Positions 6,033 through 12,075 of a DNA stretch of 13,976 nt are shown here, in pieces. Each line of letters starts with the position of its first letter. The first letter of the stretch is position 1. This DNA comes from Crenarchaeota archaeon SCGC AAA471-B05 (GTDB lineage Archaea > Thermoproteota > Thermoprotei > Gearchaeales > Gearchaeaceae), in assembly GCA_000380705.1 (NCBI GenBank), contig AQYM01000024.1, forward strand, positions 14,345 to 28,320, given 5' to 3'. The translations under genes and the position numbers were made by a program. The notes under the pieces are model-generated. The model ran no database searches. It was given only the letters and a program-made list of their open reading frames with translations, and was not told where the DNA came from.

Positions 6033-8143
6033 CTTCTTGCTTTTTCTGGATAATTTATTTTGTAAATCATTACATAGCCATTGGGTGAATAATAAGCTAA
6101 GGTAAAGTAAACTGGTAAACCTATCTTAAGATCTTCTATTTGTTGTGGATAGTTTTCCCTTAATCCAGGTATTTTGTAAAATATCAGTTTATAAATTAAG
6201 GCTTGCTTACCTTTTTCCCCTATAGGTAAACTTAATACTATGCTCTGAAAACCAACATTTACTTGAGTTTGATTTAAATATAATTTTCTTACCGTTGCAT
6301 CATCATAATTGAATGCTATCCTTATCATCCAGTAACTTTTTTCAAGATCTCCTCCTATAGGTATCCAAGTCCCCCCTACGTTAACGAATTGTTCATAAAC
6401 CAATACATAACTTGCATTAAGCTGTTTAAATATTTGAAGAGAAGTATTTTCATCACTTACCAACGCTTTAGCAATTAAATTAATTTGAGTAAAATTATAA
6501 TTAGCATTATCTGCAACATTGACTTTTCCACCTAAAACTCTAATCCAGTATCCGTAATCCCACCATGATGCAACAACAGTTCCAGCTGGTATATTATCCC
6601 TCATCCAGCTAAATGTTGCAACCCAATCATTTATAACTTCTCCTTGTTCACCGGTTAATAGACTTTGGGGTGTAGAAGCTATAGTAATCGCATTTGGTGT
6701 AACAAGGAAAAGATTTAAAAGCAATATTATAAATATAAATAATAAAGTTGCTGCTGAAATAGAAGTGGGTAAGCCTTTAAGTAATCTTATCCTTTTTCTT
6801 TCTAATAATGTTTTTTTCCTAGATTTTACTGCTTCAAAGTAGGCAAGTAAAATTGTTGACAATGCAATGGAAGAAAGTAAAACGACAGGCTGGGCTGAAA
6901 GCATGAATAGCCTATTTACAGTTGCTGTAGCATGCAAGGAAGTTAGGCCCATTAATATTAAAAATACATCATGATCCTTTGCCCTTTTAGATAAAATAAA
7001 GAAACCTAAAGGTAGAAAAACAAATAAAATTCCAAAATTAATGAAAAATTGAACCCAAGTAGTAGCAGCATGCTCACCTACTGATTCTATCCAAGGATTA
7101 CCTGATTTAGCAAAAGGATTTAAAACCATTATAAATTTATCGTAGATGCCCTTAATCAAACCAAGCTTTTGTAGCAAATAACTTAAACCTAAACCAGTTA
7201 TAATTATAATTATTAAAATTAATACGATTTTAATTTTTGATAATTTAACCAAGTATGAATAGAGGAAAATTAACACGTAAGTTATTAAAGGTAAATAGGC
7301 AAACTGGCTTATTATAAAAAATGAGGATGTTTTGGGTAATAGGGTTAAAGTAATTATTGCCATTGTCATACCAATTAAATATGCCTTTTTTATCCTTTCG
7401 TTATATTTACCAAGTATCATTAAAGTTACAACTGTTAATGCAAACAAATTAACAATATAAGTATAAGCTCCCCAGGTTATACAAATTAAAGATGTTGAAA
7501 TACCAATTAAAATTGGCCATTTATAAGAATCGGTTTTAAGCGATTTAATAAATGCAAGAATAAATAATGCAATGTATATTTGAGATAAACTATCATCATC
7601 GTAGAAACCATATACCGTTCTTCCTACAGTTGCTGCTGCGACGGCAAAGAAAAATGAAGCCAAAAGACCTGTGAGTTTATTATGTAATTCTTTCCCTATA
7701 AAATACAATAATACCGTAGTTATTGCTGCAGAAAATGGAGGTATCAGACCTGTAACAAGCATTAGAGGCAAATTGATACCTATACCTTTTAATATTAAGT
7801 ATACAAAAGCTCCTACAAAAGCTACACCTGGATATGATGTAGCTGGTATATCCCTTCCTGAAGGATACCACATAGTTTTATCTACTCCTATGTAGAACCA
7901 TTCAATAAATCCTTTCCATCCTCTTTCTACAATCCACGAAGTTAAATAATAATGATAGTATGGATCAAATTCGTTTAAATATATTCCATATTTCAAAGGA
8001 AGCAATCTTGCAGATAAAGCTATTGTAAAGTTTACTAGCAAAATAAATAATATTAAAAGATTTTCTAAGTTAGGCTTGGGAATTTTTTCAGTTATCTTTC
8101 TTAAACTTCTAAACAATAATTTGCCCTTTTTCTTAAAAGCCAT
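6029..8143 (-). CDS. aglB: Dolichyl-phosphooligosaccharide-protein glycotransferase AglB (STT3)
   Basis: 704 residues, single-subunit oligosaccharyltransferase that moves a lipid-linked glycan to Asn of N-x-S/T sequons outside the membrane. About twelve or thirteen hydrophobic segments fill residues 28-480, followed by a soluble exterior domain. Catalytic signs are Asp60 in NEFDPYYHYY, the YDDD motif at 181-184, the loop Glu357 in WIESVGEH (TIxE/SVSE-type), Arg411 in VNRLFM, and WWDYG at 527-531 for sequon binding. The N-terminus is basic and cytoplasmic. ATG 8143 sits 41 bases from divergent gcvH. Four N-x-S/T sites lie in the exterior domain. S-layer and archaellum proteins are the expected substrates. 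Assignment is firm; the glycan is unknown. Confidence 0.96.
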   Translation of the reverse strand: MAFKKKGKLLFRSLRKITEKIPKPNLENLLILFILLVNFTIALSARLLPLKYGIYLNEFDPYYHYYLTSWIVERGWKGFIEWFYIGVDKTMWYPSGRDIPATSYPGVAFVGAFVYLILKGIGINLPLMLVTGLIPPFSAAITTVLLYFIGKELHNKLTGLLASFFFAVAAATVGRTVYGFYDDDSLSQIYIALFILAFIKSLKTDSYKWPILIGISTSLICITWGAYTYIVNLFALTVVTLMILGKYNERIKKAYLIGMTMAIITLTLLPKTSSFFIISQFAYLPLITYVLIFLYSYLVKLSKIKIVLILIIIIITGLGLSYLLQKLGLIKGIYDKFIMVLNPFAKSGNPWIESVGEHAATTWVQFFINFGILFVFLPLGFFILSKRAKDHDVFLILMGLTSLHATATVNRLFMLSAQPVVLLSSIALSTILLAYFEAVKSRKKTLLERKRIRLLKGLPTSISAATLLFIFIILLLNLFLVTPNAITIASTPQSLLTGEQGEVINDWVATFSWMRDNIPAGTVVASWWDYGYWIRVLGGKVNVADNANYNFTQINLIAKALVSDENTSLQIFKQLNASYVLVYEQFVNVGGTWIPIGGDLEKSYWMIRIAFNYDDATVRKLYLNQTQVNVGFQSIVLSLPIGEKGKQALIYKLIFYKIPGLRENYPQQIEDLKIGLPVYFTLAYYSPNGYVMIYKINYPEKARS

Positions 8144-8184
8144 TACTTAAATAAAGATAAATATATTTTATATTTTTTATCATT
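8144..8184. promoter_or_regulatory. Bidirectional promoter between aglB and gcvH
   Basis: Only 41 bases, nearly all A/T, separate the two start codons. A TATATTTTATATT-type stretch (8161-8174) lies about 25 bases before the aglB ATG on the minus strand. AAATAAAGATAAATATA (8149-8165) lies about 25-30 bases before the gcvH ATG. Both genes would be leaderless or nearly so, and the two initiation complexes would compete for the same DNA. Inferred from spacing and composition. Confidence 0.5.
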
Positions 8185-8574
8185 ATGGAAAAGAACCATC
8201 CTTCAGATAGAAAATATACCAAAGATCACGAATGGGCTTATAAAGAGAATGGGTTAATTGTAATAGGAATTACTTGGTATGCCCAATCAAAATTAAAGGA
8301 TATAGTTTATGTTGAGTTGCCTAAGATAGGTAAAAAGGTAAATAAAGGCGAAGCAATAGCGGTTGTTGAGTCTGTTAAAACTGCTTCAGATGTATATTCT
8401 CCTGTATCGGGAGAAATAGTTGAAGTAAATAAAGAACTTGAAAATAAACCTGAATTAATTAATCAAGATCCTTATGGAAAAGGCTGGATAGCTAAAATTA
8501 AACCTACCAATTTAGAAAAAGAATGGAACGAATTACTCGAGGTTAAGGATTACCTAAAATTAATTTCTACTTAA
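8185..8574 (+). CDS. gcvH: Glycine cleavage system H-like lipoyl carrier protein
   Basis: 129 residues. The N-terminal HPSDRKYTKDHEWAY is the GcvH signature. The lipoyl attachment hairpin VVESVKTASDVYSPVSGEIV has Lys65 as the predicted lipoylated residue. NKELENKPELINQDPYGKGW is the typical second half. In the glycine cleavage system GcvH carries the aminomethyl group between the P, T and L proteins in the cytoplasm. No gcvT, gcvPA/PB, lipoate ligase or sulphur-oxidation gene is nearby, so the context does not show which lipoyl system it serves; GcvH-like proteins can also act in lipoate transfer or sHdr sulphur oxidation. The 3' end overlaps the convergent gene by 15 bases. Confidence 0.93.
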   Translation: MEKNHPSDRKYTKDHEWAYKENGLIVIGITWYAQSKLKDIVYVELPKIGKKVNKGEAIAVVESVKTASDVYSPVSGEIVEVNKELENKPELINQDPYGKGWIAKIKPTNLEKEWNELLEVKDYLKLIST

Positions 8575-9069
8575 AGTTTTCCTTTTTAAAATACCCAAAT
8601 ATATTGTTTGGTTTTTTATAACCTTAAACCATACATCATAAGCTATATCCAATTGTCTTTTCATTTCTTCAACGCTTTTTGCATTTTGACAATTATAAAG
8701 CATATATTCTATTATTGCTTTAGCGTGCTCCAAATCATTCAGATCCTTTAATATTAAGCCTTTTTCCTTCACTATCCTTTCGCTTTCTTGAATATTAAAA
8801 ACATAAACAGGTTTTCTTCTAAAGCTTACAACTATAATGTACAGACAGCCTATGATGACCAAATAAAATCCTACTGTCAACAAATATCCTATTTTTGTTA
8901 ACTCATATAATATATATAAAATTCCTGCGAAAAAAATAGCCAATAATCCCGGAACAGGATTTAATTTTTTTATTGCATTAAAGGGATCTAAAAATGCAAT
9001 ATCGTAAAATAGGCTAATCAAGAATAATCTTTGAAGCTGTTTCAACCATTCTCTTTGTTCAGGTTTCAC
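8560..9069 (-). CDS. Hypothetical two-helix membrane protein
   Basis: 169 residues from GTG at 9069; no in-frame ATG is near, so the start is somewhat uncertain. I do not recognise the family. The first 38 residues are soluble and amphipathic (EQREWLKQLQRLFLISLFYD). Two membrane segments follow at about 40-58 (GLLAIFFAGILYILY) and 62-82 (GYLLTVGFYLVIIGCLYIIVV), then a basic R-R-K after the second, which places the helical C-terminal part (about 83-169) in the cytoplasm by the positive-inside rule. The C-terminal part is charged and helical, with ERIVKEKGLILKDLNDLEHA and SVEEMKRQLDIAYDVWFKV, and looks like a protein-interaction domain. It converges on gcvH with a 15-base overlap and diverges from the next membrane-protein gene. 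Confidence 0.7.
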   Translation of the reverse strand: MKPEQREWLKQLQRLFLISLFYDIAFLDPFNAIKKLNPVPGLLAIFFAGILYILYELTKIGYLLTVGFYLVIIGCLYIIVVSFRRKPVYVFNIQESERIVKEKGLILKDLNDLEHAKAIIEYMLYNCQNAKSVEEMKRQLDIAYDVWFKVIKNQTIYLGILKRKTLSRN

Positions 9070-9103
9070 AAATTTTAAATACGAAAATACATAATAATTT
9101 TTT
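9070..9103. promoter_or_regulatory. Bidirectional AT-rich promoter region
   Basis: The 34 bases between the divergent starts at 9069 (minus) and 9104 (plus) are almost entirely A/T. TTTTAAATA at 9073-9081 lies about 27 bases before the plus-strand ATG. The A/T run at 9090-9103 lies about 25 bases before the minus-strand GTG. This implies two leaderless or short-leader transcripts. Inferred only. Confidence 0.4.
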
Positions 9104-9514
9104 ATGGTTATAAATAAGCTGACAAAGAAGCTTAGTGGTCACAATAAGTTTTATGAGAATATAGTAAAAATATTAAGTAACATTTTACCTTATGCTTTAG
9201 CAATTTTTTCGATAGCGTATCTAGCAGGTTTTATATTTATAATTACTCAAAATCCTTTACCTTATATAGCACAGCAAAACCAACCAATATCTATATTTTA
9301 TCCAAGAGGAACTTCACAACAAACAATACTTGAAGGAGTTGCTATATTCTTCATATTAATTATTCTGTTTTCTTCTTTGATAATAATTTACCAAACAACA
9401 ATAAAGAAATATTATACATCGTCTCCAATTATAACGTTATCGTTGGCACTTTTTATATTATTCATTTTATTTCTCGTATTGGTGGTAATAGTTACTTTTA
9501 AATTTTCTATTTAA
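9104..9514 (+). CDS. Hypothetical three-helix membrane protein
   Basis: 136 residues of unknown family. A basic, polar N-terminus (residues 1-25, KLTKKLSGHNKFYEN) precedes three hydrophobic helices at about 27-48, 76-95 and 107-135. Between helices 1 and 2 is a polar, Gln- and Pro-rich loop of about 27 residues (NPLPYIAQQNQPISIFYPRG) that should face outside if the basic N-terminus is cytoplasmic. Helices 2 and 3 are joined by a short loop with a K-K-Y-Y motif, and the protein ends inside or just after helix 3. It lies near aglB and two other small membrane proteins. Its 3' end overlaps the convergent gene at 9507 by 8 bases. No enzymatic motif is visible. Confidence 0.7.
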   Translation: MVINKLTKKLSGHNKFYENIVKILSNILPYALAIFSIAYLAGFIFIITQNPLPYIAQQNQPISIFYPRGTSQQTILEGVAIFFILIILFSSLIIIYQTTIKKYYTSSPIITLSLALFILFILFLVLVVIVTFKFSI

Positions 9515-9731
9515 AAATTCTAAATTTATATATTATATAATCTATTAGGGAAAGGAAGAAAGGAAGAATTATGAAGAAGAAAATCATAAAAGATATTTCT
9601 TGTCCAATTTCATTAAATAAAGATTTACCAAATAAAAAATAATGATAAATTAGATAAATGAGGAAACCTAAGAAAATTGTACCAGTTATTATTAATGTTA
9701 CAATTTTGGTCTTTTTTATGTTTTCTTCCAT
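9507..9731 (-). CDS. Hypothetical small two-helix membrane protein
   Basis: 74 residues from ATG 9731; a TTG at 9743 would add four residues. The ATG gives MEENIKKTKIV, a short charged N-terminus. Two hydrophobic helices lie at about residues 9-30 (TLIITGTIFLGFLIYLIYHY) and 44-66 (ISFMIFFFIILPFFLSLIDY), joined by a short loop FGKSLFNEIGQE and ended by a basic tail KFRIFK. Both ends are basic, so a hairpin with cytoplasmic termini is likely. The size and two-helix hairpin resemble eukaryotic OST5/TMEM258, and aglB is 1.4 kb away, but similarity of such hydrophobic sequences is weak evidence. Converges with the upstream membrane gene by 8 bases and diverges from the thermosome gene. Confidence 0.6.
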   Translation of the reverse strand: MEENIKKTKIVTLIITGTIFLGFLIYLIYHYFLFGKSLFNEIGQEISFMIFFFIILPFFLSLIDYIIYKFRIFK

Positions 9732-9785
9732 AATATATTTCAAATAAAATTTAAATATTAATTCCTTCTATTAATTTCTTTGATT
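9732..9785. promoter_or_regulatory. Bidirectional promoter before the thermosome gene
   Basis: This gap holds AAAATTTAAATATTA at about 9746-9760. The box TTAAATATTA is centred about 30 bases before the thermosome ATG (9786) and about 25 bases before the minus-strand ATG at 9731. No other palindrome or heat-shock operator can be told apart from the AT background. Confidence 0.5.
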
Positions 9786-11429
9786 ATGTCCGTTCCTACA
9801 CAGGGAATTCCTGTTTTAATTTTAAAAGAGGGAACAAAAAGAACGGTAGGTAGAGAAGCCTACGAAGTTACAATTGCTGCAGCAAAAGTTTTAGCTGAAA
9901 CATTGAAGACAAGCTTAGGTCCAAGAGGAATGGATAAAATGCTAATTGATAGCTTAGGAGACGTAACTATAACAGGCGATGGTGCAACAATATTAAAAGA
10001 GATGGAAATTCAACATCCTGCAGCTAAAATGTTAGTAGAAGTAGCAAAAGCTCAAGATTCAGAAGTAGGAGATGGTACTACTACAGTAGTTATCTTGGCT
10101 GGCGAATTATTAAAGAAAGCAGAGGAATTACTATTTCAAAATATCCATCCAGTAATGATAATAGATGGTTATAGAAAAGCCATGGAATTTGCATTAAAGG
10201 AAATTGAAAAGTTAACAATACCAGTTTCAATAAACGATCATAATTTAATTAAATTAGCTGCAATCACTTCAATGTATAGTAAAGCTATAAGCGAGTATAA
10301 GGAAAAATTGGCAGATATAGCTTTAAATGCCTGTTTAAAAGTTACTGAAAAAGTAGGAGACAGGTATAAAGTAAACGTCGATTATATAAAGCTTGAAAAA
10401 AGAAAAGGAAAATCTTTAGATGAAACTGAATTAATAAATGGAATAGTTATAGATAAGGAAGTGGTTCATAGCGGAATGCCAAAGTTAGTTAAAGATGCAA
10501 AAATCGCAGTGATAAATGCACCTTTGGAAATTGAAAAAACAGAAATATCATCCAAAATAAGTATCACCTCTCCTGAACAAATGAAGGCATTCTTAGATGA
10601 AGAGACTAGAATATTAACTAAAATGGTAGAGAAAATAGCATCTGTAGGAGCAAACGTTGTAATATGTCAAAAAGGGATCGATGACGTAGCTCAGTATCTA
10701 CTAAAGAAAAAGAATATTCTTGCAGTAAGGAGAGTTAAAGAAAGCGATATTGAAAAAATAGCCAAAGCTACCGGAGCTAGAATTGTTACAAACATAGATG
10801 ATTTAACACCTGAAGATCTAGGTTATGCAGGAATCGTTGAAGAAAGAAAGGTAGGTGAAGAAAAAATGGTATTTATAGAGGAATGCAAAGATCCAAGAGC
10901 TGTAACAATTTTAATAAGGGGAGCTTCTGAAATGATAGTTGATGAAGCTGAAAGAGCATTACATGATGCAATATATGTCATTAAAAACGTAATAGAAACA
11001 GGAAAGCTTGTATACGGAGGAGGAGCAATAGAAGTAAGTTTAGCAAATAGAATTAGAGAATTTGCTACAACTTTACCAAGTAAGGAACAATTGGCCGCTT
11101 TAAAGTTCGCTGAAGCAATTGAAGTAATACCTACAATATTAGCTGAAACAGCAGGTATGGATCCATTGGATGTTTTGGTTAATTTAAAAGCTTATCATGC
11201 TAAAGGAGAATATCATTATGGAATTAACGTATTGGAAGGAAAGATTTCAAGTATGAAAGAATTGGGAATTTTTGATCCTGCCAACGTTAAAATACAAGCT
11301 TTAAAGGCTGCAACAGAAGCTGCAATAATGCTACTAAGAATTGACGATATTATTGCGGCTTCACCGCCTAAAGAAAAAGAAAAGAAAGGTGGCGAAGAAG
11401 AAAAAGAAAAGCTACCTGAAACATTCTAA
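9786..11429 (+). CDS. thsB: Thermosome (group II chaperonin) subunit, beta-like
   Basis: 547 residues, the full length of a CCT/thermosome subunit. ATP-site motifs are SLGPRGMDKML (43-53), TITGDGATIL (61-70), GDGTTTVV (95-102, with Asp96) and Asp386 in IVDEAERALHD. The apical domain with the helical protrusion lies around residues 215-370. The N-terminus TQGIPVLILKEGTKRTVGREA and DKMLIDSLGD resemble the beta subunit of Sulfolobales. Thermosomes fold proteins in an ATP-driven closed chamber and are heat-induced. Two residues differ from the usual pattern: Gly64 replaces the Asn of TITNDG, and Tyr410 replaces the Ala before GGGA. The tail is a Lys/Glu-rich repeat ending in LPETF. The chosen ATG is six bases inside a TTG start. 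rpoK follows 10 bases downstream. Confidence 0.93.
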   Translation: MSVPTQGIPVLILKEGTKRTVGREAYEVTIAAAKVLAETLKTSLGPRGMDKMLIDSLGDVTITGDGATILKEMEIQHPAAKMLVEVAKAQDSEVGDGTTTVVILAGELLKKAEELLFQNIHPVMIIDGYRKAMEFALKEIEKLTIPVSINDHNLIKLAAITSMYSKAISEYKEKLADIALNACLKVTEKVGDRYKVNVDYIKLEKRKGKSLDETELINGIVIDKEVVHSGMPKLVKDAKIAVINAPLEIEKTEISSKISITSPEQMKAFLDEETRILTKMVEKIASVGANVVICQKGIDDVAQYLLKKKNILAVRRVKESDIEKIAKATGARIVTNIDDLTPEDLGYAGIVEERKVGEEKMVFIEECKDPRAVTILIRGASEMIVDEAERALHDAIYVIKNVIETGKLVYGGGAIEVSLANRIREFATTLPSKEQLAALKFAEAIEVIPTILAETAGMDPLDVLVNLKAYHAKGEYHYGINVLEGKISSMKELGIFDPANVKIQALKAATEAAIMLLRIDDIIAASPPKEKEKKGGEEEKEKLPETF

Positions 11430-11439
11430 TAAAGTAACC

Positions 11440-11694
11440 TTGATAAAAGTGTGGAAAGATCCTAAAGGACCAGATTTTTTGACAAAATACGAGGTAGCAA
11501 AAATAATCGGTTTAAGGGCTAAACAATTAAGTGAAGGAGCACCTCCATTAATAGAAGTACCTCCTACTGTTACAAACCCTATAAAGATAGCTGAATTAGA
11601 ATTAAAAGCTAATAAAATTCCAATATATATCAAAAGAATTTGCAGTAACAGAGAATTTATAATAAATCTTGAAGAACTTAAGAAAACGATTTAA
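11440..11694 (+). CDS. rpoK: DNA-directed RNA polymerase subunit K (Rpo6)
   Basis: 84 residues from TTG 11440. The core TKYEVAKIIGLRAKQLSEGAPPLI (about 15-38) followed by PIKIAELELKANKIPIYIKR (47-66) is the RpoK/Rpb6 fold, which clamps the largest subunit at the polymerase assembly site. No ATG is available in frame. The reading frame stays open into the thermosome gene, but the upstream part reads as an artificial basic tail from the Lys/Glu-rich thermosome end. TTG 11440 or GTG 11449 is therefore the likely start, 10 or 19 bases after the thermosome stop. Co-transcription with the thermosome is probable; no separate promoter is seen. A T7 tract follows. Confidence 0.88.
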   Translation: MIKVWKDPKGPDFLTKYEVAKIIGLRAKQLSEGAPPLIEVPPTVTNPIKIAELELKANKIPIYIKRICSNREFIINLEELKKTI

Positions 11695-11704
11695 TGTTTT
11701 TTTA
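11695..11704 (+). terminator. T-tract after rpoK
   Basis: Seven T residues at 11697-11703 start three bases after the rpoK stop, without a preceding hairpin, matching archaeal intrinsic T-tract termination. The tract runs into the stop codon of the convergent gene at 11702-11704, so the two genes have almost no space between them. Confidence 0.55.
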
Positions 11705-12025
11705 GTCTTTACTTATATTAATTTCCTTTTTATCTGTTATTGTTATTAAAACTTCTTCTCCAATATCTGGCTTGTTTTCTATTTTTTCCCATTCTTCTTC
11801 TTTTAGTATTAATATCATTCTTGAAAAAAGAGAATATTGAATGGGTAAAATGCTTCTTAAGGTTTGTTGAATCGCAGGTATTATCCATTGAAACAAAGGT
11901 TCATCCCTGCTAGAAATTGAAGGAGGTCTTTCTCTCTCTTGTGCAAATTCTAGTCTAACATACCATTCGTTATCTTCCTTAAACATATTTTTGGAAATTA
12001 ATATCGCTTTAAAAGAAATACCCAT
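11702..12025 (-). CDS. Conserved small protein, possibly arcadin-1-like
   Basis: 107 residues, soluble, without membrane segment or cysteine. It opens with a strand and hairpin (ISFKAILISKN, NEWYVRLEFAQERERPP). A helix follows (PLFQWIIPAIQQTLRSILP), then a strand RMILILKEEEWEKI and a final GEEVLITITDKKEI. This order of a beta hairpin with basic/acidic arm, a central P-x-I-helix and an M-x-L-x-L-x-x-E-E-W/Y strand recalls arcadin-1, a small protein encoded with crenactin in Thermoproteales and also annotated in other crenarchaea. This is recall of a pattern rather than an alignment, and no crenactin gene is in the window. It converges with rpoK and diverges from the aminotransferase gene. If not arcadin-1, I do not recognise the family. 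Confidence 0.55.
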   Translation of the reverse strand: MGISFKAILISKNMFKEDNEWYVRLEFAQERERPPSISSRDEPLFQWIIPAIQQTLRSILPIQYSLFSRMILILKEEEWEKIENKPDIGEEVLITITDKKEINISKD

Positions 12026-12075
12026 AAGAAGATATTAAACTAACCTTTTAATATATTTAGTATGTTATTAAAATA
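12026..12075. promoter_or_regulatory. Bidirectional promoter, arcadin-like gene and aminotransferase
   Basis: The 50-base gap holds CTTTTAATATATTTAG at 12045-12060. Its centre is about 23-25 bases before the ATG at 12076 and about 28 bases before the minus-strand ATG at 12025. One near-palindromic AT box could therefore serve both leaderless genes. Inferred from spacing. Confidence 0.55.

Noticed and set aside
7671..7895. Plus- and minus-strand ORFs inside aglB
   Set aside because: Both lie within a strongly supported membrane enzyme and show no family match.
9780..9785. TTG start for the thermosome
   Set aside because: The ATG at 9786 gives the normal N-terminus with conserved P-T-Q-G-I-P-V and a better start codon.
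11341..11439. N-terminal extension of rpoK within the thermosome gene
   Set aside because: It encodes a Lys-rich tail that only mirrors the Lys/Glu repeat of the thermosome C-terminus in another frame; RpoK starts at 11440 or 11449.
11412..11633. Minus-strand ORF opposite rpoK
   Set aside because: It is antisense to RpoK with no supporting signal.
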